Source: Rosa chinensis (taxonomy: Eukaryota > Streptophyta > Magnoliopsida > Rosales > Rosaceae). From it: a stretch of 64,000 nt of DNA. Each line of letters starts with the position of its first letter. Positions within the stretch are counted from its first letter, which is position 1. Below the pieces are notes generated by a model. The model did no database searches. It worked only from the letters and a program-made list of their open reading frames with translations, and had not been told where the DNA came from. This document shows, in pieces, positions 1 through 10,809 of this stretch. The DNA is taken from positions 46,575,139-46,639,138 of the forward strand of contig NC_037094.1 in NCBI RefSeq assembly GCF_002994745.2. The letters run 5' to 3'. A program made the translations under genes and the position numbers.

Positions 1-776
1 AATAACATACCCATTACTAAAGCAATGGAAAAGATCCAGACTTACCAAAACAACCTCAAAAGAATAAACGGAGCAGTAGCAAGTTTGAGATTTTGAGCAG
101 GAGACGGATCTCTATCTCTTTGGTTTTGTATTTCTGTGCGAGGAGAGCGAGAGAAATTTGTTGATTCGAGCGGAGAGAGAGCGATTTGGACTAGGTTCAG
201 TGCGACTGGCGAGAGAAAGAGGCAAACAGATCGATCGATCGGACTGGGAGTGTAGATGATGATAGATCAAGCTCGAGGTCTAGAGGTCTAGAGAACGAGA
301 TAGGGACTCGGGGTCAGAGAGCGAGGCAGGGGAACACGGGGTCAGAGACTGACGTCGGGGACTCGGGGTCAGGTCGGAGGCGGCTTGGAGAATGATGAGG
401 TCGACAAGGTGAGGTCGACGAGGTGAGCTGCTGAAGAAGGAGGTAGGGTTCGAAAGTTTTAGAGAATGACGAGGTCGACAAGGTGAGCTGCTGGAGGTAG
501 GGTTCGAAAGTTTTAGAGAAAGCGGAAAAAAATACTAAGTGTGGGGGGAAATGAAATTATTAGTCCTCGCGTTCTCAAACTTTAAAACTTAGTCCCTCCG
601 CGTTTTTTTAAATTTTTCGAACAAAACTTTTCTCATCGTTTTATTTGGTGACTGATGTCTATAATAACCATAGAAATCGGTTTCTTCACAAACTGATGTT
701 AACATGTTTTTTAACATCAGGTGCAATCCTGACCGATTTAATAGTGGTGATGTCTAATGGCATTATTCTAGTAGTG
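1..776. mobile_element. CACTA (En/Spm) transposon, one terminal part
   Basis: The right edge reads CATTATTCTAGTAGTG, whose reverse complement begins CACTACTAGAA, the classic terminus of plant CACTA elements. The preceding 150 bases contain several copies of a CTGATGT/ACATCAG-like motif, as expected for subterminal transposase-binding repeats. An imperfect direct duplication lies at about 389-461 and 462-520 (shared stretches around GAGGTCGACAAGGTGAG and GGTTCGAAAGTTTTAGAGAA). No transposase coding sequence is visible; the other end lies left of the window. The terminus is clear; the inner extent is inferred. Confidence 0.75.
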
Positions 777-863
777 TTTGTGTGATCTCGTCACTTTAAT
801 AGGGATCAAGATGAGACATAGTGGGGACAGACCACGACCATTCCTGTCGTTCCTGTTGAACAT

Positions 864-1860
864 CTATGTTCTTATCTCCCCTGAACGATGGGAAGACTGT
901 TTCATCAAAGTGACATCCGCAAATCTAGCGGTAAGGAGATCGCCTTGCAAGGGCATTAAGTGGCGGATGATTGTTGGAGTCTCAAATCCAACTGAGTTGC
1001 CCATTCGTCTGTAAGGACCTATCATAGTTCGCTGTGGCGGCGCAATGGGCACATAAATGGCTCACTCAAATGTGCGTAAGTACAAAATACTTGTACCCAG
1101 TCACTAGCTGTAACGTAGGGGTACAGTGAGTGGCGTTAGGTCGTAGACAAATTAGCATAGCTGCATGCGATATTGCATCACCTCAAGCGGATATAAGGAG
1201 AGTGGTGCGCATTACCAATGTCCAGACTATCATCGTAGTCGTTTCCGCGAGACCAATTAGGTGTGTACATGGGAATATGATGTCCAACATAAGTCCCAAT
1301 GCAATAACCATCGAAAGTCTTCAATATAAACTCTCCAGCATAGTCAAATCCAATTGACTGAATATGACGATTTGGGGAGTGAGCCCGTTGTCATATGATA
1401 TGTGCTAGGAGTGTAGCATAAGCAGCATTACAAGTGGACAATGGCACGACACGTGACCAGCGTGTTTGCGTGTCAACCAACATCATGAGATATTTAAACG
1501 TCTACAAGTTAGTTGAATCAGTCCATAGAATCCCCATGGATTTGATGTAAGAACAGAATGAGTATTTTCATATCCTTTGCGTAGGACGGTCTCAGTCCTA
1601 ATTTCCCGAAGGAACTGGCTTTGCAAAATGAGTGAGAGGCCTTAGAAGCGACCAATGAGGATTTTGGTTGGGCCTGAGCGTCTGTAGCGCTATTAGAAGC
1701 AAAATGTGTGACTACATCTCCCATTATGGCGTTGGAGCCATGGAAATTAGCATGTATGGCGTCATGGCCACAAGGAGGAACAACCATGGCGTTATGCTCA
1801 TGGTTGGCGCCTTTTATGGTGTCATCAGATTCTTGCTTCGTTTTGCTCAAAAGGATGGAT
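864..1860 (-). pseudogene. copia integrase remnant
   Basis: Minus-strand translation of 864-1052 gives IAPPQRTMIGPYRRMGNSVG followed by a stretch ending LTARFADVTL. This is the characteristic copia integrase C-terminal segment of the form 'VAPPQRTKMGPQRR...GDLFTARFADC'. Just upstream (about 1053-1140) a frame reading QLVTGYK fits the '..QLVFGQEP..' stretch that normally precedes it. Around 1520-1600 the frame contains LRPSYAKDMKIL and IHGDSMD, resembling the 'RPSPAK...F..RIQGDICG' start of the integrase core, though diverged. Frames change several times, so this is a relic and not a functional enzyme. Confidence 0.6.
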
Positions 1861-2610
1861 GTCCGAGTGAAGTCTTTAGTAGACGGATCATCATATCATG
1901 ACCAGGATGACCTATCCTGTCTTGACAAAGCCAATATGTGTCTAAATCCAAGAGATCTTCTCTCATAACTTTATTGGATTTAATAGCTCAAATAGTGACA
2001 TAGAGTCCATTGGAGAGACACATAAACTTCTCTAAGATGCGCCTTTGTTCGCAATCATTAGAGGTATTTGCAAAGGAACTCATCTCCATTCTCTACATGC
2101 GTTTTTGCATAGAATCCATTGGCTATTCATAGGGCAATTTGCCCTAAGAGCGTAGAGAGTTTCTGTGACAGTAATTAAGGTGCCATTTGGCAAGTGGAAC
2201 TTGGGCTATTCCATGTCCTTGAATTAATATTGATGGCCCAGCCATCGTAGTCACAAAGTAATATGCTCATAATCAAAATTGAGTCATAATGAAAAGAACT
2301 CGAAATTTTATTCATAAGCCAACGGAGTACATCATTGTTTCTTTGATCAAAGAAAATCTAATCAAATAAACTAGTTAATGCAAAACAATGATAGTCGTCT
2401 AACTCCTTTCGGTATTTCCAATGTAAATGTGACTAGGTGAGTAGAGAGATGTCGGTGGAGTAAAGCTCGCTTAAGTACCACTTATCTCAAAACCTTCCTA
2501 AACATCACACTTACATTGAGTACGCCTACTTTGAAGAAAGACTAATATCATTGGCATCTACTACAAAAGTAATATGGCAATCGCCTACATCTCTTGGAAA
2601 AAAAAAATAC

Positions 2611-3704
2611 TTAATCAAAATTGCTAGTTTCTCGGTCTTGATCCTTGTAGTCTTCCACCCTTAGATCGAGATCGCCATCTTGATCTTCTTGTTCCATGTA
2701 ATTTGCTTCCCTTGCTTCACGATATGTCTTGTATGCGTTTGCAACATTCTGGGGTGCTGTACATGCTTTGGCCCAATGTCCAGTTGATCCACATCGAAAA
2801 CAAACATCATTATGGTCAGGCTCCCTTGATCGAGGTGCCATTTGGGGCGCGATTTGGACAACCTATGCTCTTGGTGGCGTTACCACCATGGTCGGAGGTT
2901 CCGCCTCTCTCTCTCTCTCTTCACACGTTGACCTCCACGGTTCCGTGCATGCCTCTCTTGGCGATTTCCTTCCTCTTTAGGGAGAACATATGGACCAGAA
3001 TGTCCAAAATTTTCCCTACTCTTAGGGTTTCGCTCCTTGCGTCCTCCATTGGGGGCGTAACTATAGTTAGACTCCCGAATAGACTTAGTTCCCACGGGTC
3101 TAGTATTATAGTTCTTCACAAGAATATTGTCGTGCTTTTCAGCTACGTTCATGGCACCAATGAGCTCATGAAACCTTGTGATACGTCCTGCATTTACATC
3201 AATCCGATAATTCTTTGAAATCATTAGTGCAGAGACAGGGAAGGTAGAGAGAGTCTTCTCGATCAACATCGTATCAGTTATGGCTTGGCCACAAAATTCC
3301 ATCAGAGACTTGATACGAAGAGCTTCCGAGTTATAATCAAGCATAGACTTGAAATCACAAAAGCGGAGGCTATGCCATCGCACTTCTAAATCAGGAAGCA
3401 GGGAGTCACGAACGTTGCCAAATCGCTGCTCAAGTTCTACCCATAGCTTTCTTGGGTCTTCCTCATTGAGGTATTCATTTTGGAGCGCGTCATTCATGTG
3501 CCTTGTCATGAGAATTATGGCTTTAGCTTATTTTGCTTCAAAAGCAGTAGCTTGCTCAATGGAGAGCACGTTCTGACTAGGCTCTTGGATGGCTCCCAGA
3601 AGTCCATCAGCCTTAAGATGTTGGCACACATCTCGGACCCACCTATGGTATCCTGCGCCAGTTGTCTCTAGTGGAACGAAGTTCAACTTGTTCAGGTTAC
3701 TCAT
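2611..3704 (-). pseudogene. copia gag polyprotein remnant with CCHC zinc knuckle
   Basis: The likely start is the ATG at 3704 (MSNLNKLNFVPLETTGAGYH), the usual beginning of copia gag proteins. The frame continues through the conserved DPRKLWVELEQRFGN region. An in-frame TAA at 3525-3527 interrupts it, and a frameshift lies between about 2880 and 2841. The last part encodes a perfect CCHC knuckle, CFRCGSTGHWAKAC, for nucleic acid binding. In an active element this protein would form the particle that packages the RNA. Family assignment is firm; the lesions show it is no longer functional. Confidence 0.8.
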
Positions 3705-4749
3705 CCTGAAAAACAACACAAGATTAGGGTTAGTTTCGGAGCGAAAAAGGCTACCACGAAAAACTATTAAATTTCTGAGCGTAGTCGCTTCCAAGAAATT
3801 ACGAATTTTCTGAGCGCAGTCGCTTCCAAGAAAATCCGATTCCAAGAGGGGTTTTGGATTAGATCGAAACAACGATGTATGTGGTCGATCGTTTTCTTCT
3901 CAACAAACTCTAAGTTTGGAGGACTCTACAAGCTCCAAGCTTGAAGTGAGCACGAACCCCCACAGTTCGGCTATTGGTCTCCCCTATGAAGAAGAAAGGG
4001 GGGTAGGAGAAGGGATGATGGAAGTCCCCGAGAAAAGAAGAAGAAATTGAAAAACTTCAAAAACGGTAACTTTTAGAAAAGTTTACCTTGAAAAATTGCC
4101 GGAAATCTTGACAGGAAAAATTGGCAGGAAAAATGTCCCTGGAAAAAGTCGCAGGCGGTCGTTGACCGGAGGGTTGACCGTCTTTGACTGGAGTTGACCG
4201 GGTAGCTGACGTGGCAGTGCGGCGCTGACGTGGTAGTGCGGAACTGACGTGCAGGGATGACGTGGACGCTGACGTCAGCAGACCTCTGGGCTTAGGTCAG
4301 TGGGTCGCGGCTTGGGCTCGGCTTGGGCTGCCTCCTTCCTCTTTTTTTTTTTTTTCTTTCTCTTTTCTGCCGGTTTTCTGCAGAAGATTCAGTCGACCGG
4401 TTCACTAACTTTTAGCTCGGTTTTTGTGCTTTTTCTTCCTGTTCCAGAATCTTCAGGTTGAGAGAGTTTTGCTGACGAAATTTGGTTAAAATTGGATGTC
4501 CAGAAGATGGTGAATCGGTGGAATATTTGCTGCAGGTTGTATCGAGCTTCCGGTGGCCAGTTCGGTAGGTTTCCGGCCGGTTCTTGGGGTGGCGCCGCCG
4601 GTTCTCGACTCCTGGGATCGAGTGCTTCAAGGTGTGAGGTGGAGTCAGAAAAGGCTACAAGGTTTTGTATTCGGATTCAAGGTTTTTAGCTTCTTGAATC
4701 AGGGTTTGGCTATTTGTTTCAGGGTTAGGGCTTCGTGCTGATAACGTTT

Positions 4750-5074
4750 TGTAGGGAATCAGAAATTGAGAGATAATCGCTGTGTATTCTCATTGATAAT
4801 AGGGGCATTTTTATATAGAGGATTACAATGCATAGAGTTAGAAGCATACAAGGAAAGATAATCACTAGATTCTTCTAATTAAACCCTATTACCATTAGGT
4901 CAAGTAACCTAGAGTTTGGGCCAAACACAAATAGAGATATCCTTAAACAATTCTTATATTTTGGTCGCTTTGTAAAGGATAAAACACATGGTTGCTTAAT
5001 TGATAATATAAGTATGTAATCCTTATGGGTCAAAGACCCGTATTTTTCATAGGAGGACCAAATATACAGTATCA
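4750..5074 (-). repeat. Probable 5' LTR of the copia element
   Basis: Reading on the minus strand, a possible LTR starts TGATACTGTATATTTGG near 5074 and ends ..TTCCCTACA at 4750. It is followed by GTTATCAGCACGAAG, which resembles the copia primer-binding stretch TGGTATCAGAGC with changes. The plus-strand text at 4790-4850 is typical of copia LTR ends. The outer boundary at 5074 is inferred from the TG...CA rule only, since no second LTR is present for comparison. Confidence 0.5.
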
Positions 5075-5933
5075 GTCGCATTCTTGTTTACCGTACATTT
5101 ATGGAACGTACGTGGTGTGCTCTGTACATCCACCCTACTTGGTAATCCTAAATTCCTCGCAACTAATTTCATCCTAATCATATCGTCCATTATACATTAA
5201 CTACCTAGCCACTCCTTAACCCCAATAATACTAAACCATTTTTCGGTTTAAGAAACTCTGATGAATGAAACCCTGCTCCAGAAGTCCAAAGTATATCCCT
5301 ATAGAGCGCCAGGCATGAATCCCGGCCCAATTCTCCGGCGTCAAACAATGCGGCCAGAAAACCACACAAAGTCGACCCTAATTGACTTCTTAAAGAAATT
5401 AATGTGTTTCTGGCATTATTTTAGGGCATCGAATACTGCTCTGGTTGAAAATATTGTCACGTAGTAAATACTTGGTTTATTCTTGAGAACTTATCTTCTT
5501 CCAGCCTTGAATTTGGCGTACATTAATTGCCGACTTCCCACTTAGGAGTCGAGTAGATCAGTCCCAAATTTAAGATCGAGTCGAGTAGTGTGGACTGTGG
5601 ACTGGGTATGTACGTATATACTTGTGGAGTAGCCTGGCCAAGGAAACAAGGGTTGGCCGTATGCACAGTTTTTCTGGGTGATAGGTCCAGATGCTTAATG
5701 ACTTTTAATTCTTAGCAAGCAGACCCCATCCTCCCCATGCCTCCTGCCTTTTGGTTGGTGCGTGTAGAGGCGCCTATGGGACCCTACTAGTCCACTACCC
5801 ACTTTCATTAAAACTTTAAAAGGGAGTAGCTACCCTCTCATCAAACTCATCAACTAGCTGTATCACGTACTACTGTGAAAACAGATCTCAGAGAGTGAGA
5901 GATCAGCTGAGAGAGTAGAGCAGGGAAGCTGAT
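5075..5933. other. Upstream region of the plantacyanin gene
   Basis: No coding sequence is supported here. A purine-rich TTTAAAAGGGAG at about 5813-5824, roughly 110 bases before the ATG, is the best TATA-like element but is weak. The 5' UTR just before the ATG is rich in GAGAG. Confidence 0.35.
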
Positions 5934-7184
5934 ATGGCTATGGGAAGAGGCAGTGCAACGGCGGTGCTCGTGGTGTTTGTGTTGGTGGTGCTGAGTTCGG
6001 AGTGGGCCGATGCGGCGACCTACACTGTTGGAGACAGAGGTGGTTGGACCTTCAACGTTGCTGCGTGGCCGAGAGGAAAGACTTTCCGAGCCGGTGACAT
6101 ACTTGGTAATTTGTACTAATTAACCCTCCTAAGCTTTGCTAGCTTTTTCCTACTGCAATAATTAAGTTGTTTGTGTATATATTTGCAACTTGCAAGTGTT
6201 TTCTTGATTATAGTTTAGTGATCGGATAATACGTATTTTTAATATGGATAACAAGACTTTAAGTACATAAAAAATGGAATAAAATTGACACTCATAGTTT
6301 TTCACAAACCACACCCCTTATATGAGTTATGTCCATATGTCTTCTGAAAAATTACTCAAGAAAGTGGATATCATAAGTATTATTTTTCCTTAATTTTGAG
6401 TTTTGAACAACGAGAACGGAATGTAGTACCGGAAGTACTGTTGAGTAAAAAAGGGTAGTTTTGAAAAAGTTGTTGGGAAAGAGTTGTATGAGCTTGAGAG
6501 TAATTTGTTTTTTTTTTTGGGATAGAAGTTTGAGAGGAATTTGGCTAGCTAGCCTAGAATCCTAGATCTAGCAATCAACTAATACAAATTTCATGTGTTC
6601 ACTAAAAAGGTTGCTGATTTGAGAGAGAGATCAGCACTTCGGTTCCACAGGGGTGCAGTGAAGAGATCGAAGAATAAGATAAACAATATAAAAAGACAAA
6701 CTAGCTCTGTTGTAGACCGTTGGATATGCAGAGTGACACGTGTTTTAATCTTTGTAAAAGCTTAGGTAGGGAAGGAGAAAAATATGCTTTGGGAGAGGAT
6801 CTAGTAATCAACTAATACAAATTTCATGTGTTCACTAAAATGGTTGCTGATTTGGTTGGAATATCTTCACCATGTCATGCATGCATGTATTGTAGAAATG
6901 TTCCATGTAGCTGATTGACGTAGATCGCATCAACCTGCTGATCATATATACTTATATATGTTCATTATTTGTTGGTTGTAGTTTTCAACTATGCATCTGC
7001 CGCTCACAATGTGGTAGCTGTGAACAAAGTGGGGTACCAGAAATGTAGTACAACTCCAGGAAATGCCAAAGTGTATCAAACTGGGAAAGATCGCATCAGA
7101 CTTGCGAAAGGACAGAACTTCTTCATCTGTAGTTTCCCTGGACACTGCCAATCTGGCATGAAAGTTGCCGTTACTGCAACCTAG
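5934..7184 (+). CDS. Plantacyanin (basic blue copper protein), 2 exons
   Basis: Exons are 5934-6105 and 6982-7184, joined in phase 1 across an 876-bp intron (GT at 6106, AG at 6980-6981), giving 124 residues. Residues 1-27 are a signal peptide (hydrophobic VLVVFVLVVLSS, then ADA), so the mature protein of about 97 residues, starting ATYTVGDRGGW, is secreted. The fold is a phytocyanin type I copper site. The ligands are visible: His in SAAHNVV, then Cys, His and Met in FICSFPGHCQSGMK. A second cysteine pair (YQKCSTT and HCQS) fits the phytocyanin disulfide. No glycine/proline-rich tail or GPI signal is present, separating it from uclacyanins and early nodulin-like proteins. Plantacyanins carry electrons in the cell wall and are linked to pollen-tube guidance; the exact role here is not readable. 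Reading frame and intron position match the family. Confidence 0.93.
6569..6854 (+). repeat. 53-bp direct repeat pair inside the plantacyanin intron
   Basis: 6569-6621 and 6802-6854 are nearly identical (core ATCAACTAATACAAATTTC, then GTTGCTGATTTG) and bracket 180 bp of other sequence. This looks like a local duplication, or an insertion that duplicated its flank. It lies within the intron and does not affect the protein. Confidence 0.85.
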
Positions 7185-9765
7185 AGATCGATGATGATCT
7201 GGAAGTTAAAGCTAGAGCTAAGCTAACACTATATCTATCTGGCCTATACTAGCTAGGCTTCAATATTATCGATCATCTCCTACGTATATTAATATATCCA
7301 CTCTATGTACTAGCTTGCTAGCTAAGCTGGATCAGTTGTTAAGGGTCAATATATAGACTCGATGTCTCCGTCAATACTATTGTGGAGGAAGAAATAACAT
7401 TGGGGAGACTTAATATGTAATTTAAAGAAATGGTCTCTTTTAGTGTTTTGTGGTCCATATATATATATTGCCATAAAGTAACTTGAAGAAAATCTACTGG
7501 TGACAAAGTAACATCTGCTGGTGCATGCGTTTTGATGATTAGTGGGAGTGGAAAGGAAAGAAATGAAAAGAAAAGAATGATATCTTATCTTCCTAGAGTT
7601 AATTAAGCTATAAGGTGCCTTTAAAAAATAAATAAATAAAAAAGTAGGGCCATAGCTGTCCTCAAGTCTTAATCATTAATGAAACCGCAAAACATATGGA
7701 GCACACTGAAACAATAAGCATTAAGAGAACAACTTGAGATAATAATAGGATTCTATGTATTCTAACAAGCACCGATTAGTGAAAAATACTTTGATGACTA
7801 TTTCATTCACTTTACAATTGTGGTGAAATACTAGAAAGATAAAGCTCAAGCAGAGCCATAATTTACTAGTTCTTTTAGTTTTCCCACTATGTTGCCACCA
7901 GAAAATCAATCCAGTAAAACTCGGCTTCATCTTGCCACTGGAATGTTGCGATCATTTGGGAACTCGCCACCTAGTCAAGTGGTCATAGTAAACAAGGCAC
8001 TTAGAGTGCACAGATCGGGACAAAGCCCATCTCATCTTGCCTAATAATGACAGTGACTTATTAACGTATAAAACTACTGACTAATAAAAAGTAAATGACA
8101 GTGTCCATTTTTCTTTTCACTTTGACAGATTTTTCAACAACAACACACCCATCATTCATCAACTAGCAGTATGATCTAGCCGCCCAAATTATACATATTC
8201 TAAAGTAAAATGAGATTTTTACTGTTCAATGAACAGTGATGAACAATACTACAGTGCAGAGACACTTCTACCCTTGCTACACGCCTTTTTTACTGAATTG
8301 TCCCTCCAGTTTATGTAGTACCAAGACATGCAAACTCACGCTTGCAATGGCTGCTACACACGGCCACCATTTTGGACATTGTGATTGACACAAAGTTAAA
8401 GATTCAACAACCCTAATTCTTAGTGCATATGGGAGCAACAGTCTTCTCAAGCTTCTAAGCCCTTTTGCTCCTCTGTGGTATAATCGGATTAGAGTTCAGA
8501 GTTGATTTTATAAGCTAACGAGTTGATGAATTTTGAGTTTTGATATATGCCGGTAATTTTGAGTTTTATAAGCTTCTTTTTTTGTGTCATTACTCATATA
8601 CATAAACTCTTTTCTGTAATCAATTGAGGCAAGCTTAACCTGCAATAGAGACCTGTCTTAAACCATATTGCGGTTTTCAGGTATCAAACTTCATTATGTT
8701 CATGTCCCTAAGATAAACAGCTACTTAATTTATATCAAATATCTTGCTTCTCTTTACATTTTGTAGTCTAATTTTTTTTTTCTTTTCTCATCTTAATTAC
8801 TACCCAATTAAGTAGCAGTCCATCACATTCTCATCTTATAGAAGCTTCCACTAACACAGAAGAGAACTTCCAAGAAGATGAACCAAAATAGATGACGCCA
8901 ATGAAGACCTCATCACTCATGATGTAAACTGATTTTTTCGACCTTAGAATTAATGTAGAATATGTTGCCAAGAATTAACCATTTTTGTAAGTTGTATATA
9001 AAGAACATTTTTGTTTAGCTCCAGACCAAAAAAATAAAAAAAGACACATTTTTGGTTAGCGATATTTTTTTTTTTGGTCAATAGAATAACAATTTTTTGA
9101 AAACTGTAAACAAGTAAATAGACAAACATTTCTATTTTATGAAATCTATATATATGCCAGAATTCACTATTTCACTGTGTATTAAAATGGAAGTGGAGAT
9201 TGTATATGGACGAATGAAACATGATGGTTTGGGTTTCTAAGAATATGACTCTTTTCACAATTCTACAAAACGTAATATGTAAAACGATAATACTTTTAGT
9301 TAATGTTTACTATATATAAAAGAGCTCTTCCTAGCTCACAATATCGCGCGGAATGTTACCTAGTAAAGAATAAAAAGCCGAAAGATCGAGGCCTTCTCTA
9401 ATATTGATATTGATATTCAATTACATAGCCAGATGCAAAAGTCATCAAACTATAAACAAATAACACACACACACACACACATATATAGCAAGAAAATTAA
9501 AGAAAATGGAAGAAAATTTAGAAGAAGAATTAACTGATGACTAGTGAACCAATCGACAGACTGAATCTATCAACCTGAACCGTACTAACTTTAAGATAGT
9601 AATCAATGCCTTAACGATCATCAATTTGGCTGAAAATTTGCAGAGATGATCTATACACTAGTACCTAAAAACTGAACAGTCGAGATGTGGATGTACGACC
9701 TAAAAGCGACCCAAAACTGGAAGTTCACACTTTAATTTCAAAGCGGACCTCCACTCTGGATAAAA

Positions 9766-9808
<43 letters not shown>

Positions 9809-10809
9809 TGAAGTATTGGGGCATATCTCTTTATTTTAGCGTAGAAAATATTGGGCTATGGGGGCATCTATATGATGGATCATCTATATGTGCTAGTATA
9901 ACTATGCTTATAGGAGTTATAGCAAAGAGTCAGTGGGTGCATAAGCCCCCGGTTGTTTTGAATTGGGTCCACCAATGACTCAAGTTGTGGCAGAGATCGA
10001 GGTGGTCGGAGGAGGAAGAACCCAGTTGCAACTTGTTTTGGTTATCCTATTCGAAAGACCACCGTGAGAGGTTATGGAGGGTGGTGAAGCTCGAGCGGTG
10101 ACTAGACGGGACCATGCGGTTCTTTTGGGACCAGTTTCATTGCTAGAGGTGGCGCAGAGGTGGAGAAAAAATCAGGTCACCTATTTTGATGCTGGTTGAC
10201 CTGCTAGTGAATGTCCACCATCGGTGCACTGAATATGCTCTAATAATGCATGCATACATAATTTAAAAGCAAAGGTCTACTCACTGAAATACGGCTTTGC
10301 TAGTTGGCTATCGAAATCCTCCTCGAGTAAGCGATCTACTTGTCGTCCTGTGTTATGTCCCAATTTTCAAGCACAAATAATAACAAGTTAAACAAACACA
10401 AATACATTTGACGTGATGGTTCAGATATCAACACCAAATACTTGAAATTTTATCTTTTTCTTTTAAAAAAAGTACACAAAAATGCACTGAACTCAAAATG
10501 TCAATACAGATTCATTCTTTTGAGTCACATATTACATTACACTAAATTTACATATTAAACTGAAACAATAATTTAATAAACAAAAACATCAACCACGCTC
10601 ACTACATAGCGAAAGACTTTGAAATGCCCGTCTGGTCTTGAAAATTATGAATGAAATGTTATTGGGTTACCCTTAAAAAAAAAAGGACTAGTAGCAAATT
10701 TGGAGGTGACCGGAAGGACCATTGGTGGGTGTTTAAACTCGGGAGAAAGGGGCTGAAATTCAAAAAGGATTCCAGCTGATTAACACCCCTTTGCCAAAAA
10801 ACAAGAGTG
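7185..10809. other. Intergenic region between plantacyanin and glycosyltransferase genes
   Basis: AT-rich sequence without a supported gene. It contains a copy of a dispersed repeat (about 7690-8110, listed separately) and simple repeats: (AC)n at 9463-9480 and (AT)n at about 9770-9804. The last 150 bases before the next ATG should hold its 5' UTR. Confidence 0.6.
7690..8110. repeat. Dispersed repeat, copy 1 (relative at 57690-58040)
   Basis: This stretch aligns by eye with 57690-58040. Shared text includes CACTTTACAATTGTG, TTCATCTTGCCACT, GGAACTCGCCACCT and CGGGRCAAAGCC. On the minus strand both copies read a short frame containing TGxIFWWxxSGK, but neither has a long conserved ORF. The family is not one I recognise; it may be part of an old retrotransposon. 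Confidence 0.6.

Larger units (their letters stand above)
777..5074 (-). mobile_element. Degenerate Ty1/copia retrotransposon, truncated at the CACTA boundary
   Basis: Read on the minus strand the order is LTR (5074-4750), primer-binding region (4749 downward), gag with zinc knuckle (3704-2611) and integrase (about 1860-780), which is the Ty1/copia order. Reverse transcriptase and the second LTR are absent: the sequence stops at the CACTA terminus at 776. The coding region has stops and frameshifts, so the element is dead. The stretch 1900-2600 should hold the protease, but I could not read a convincing open frame there. Confidence 0.7.
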
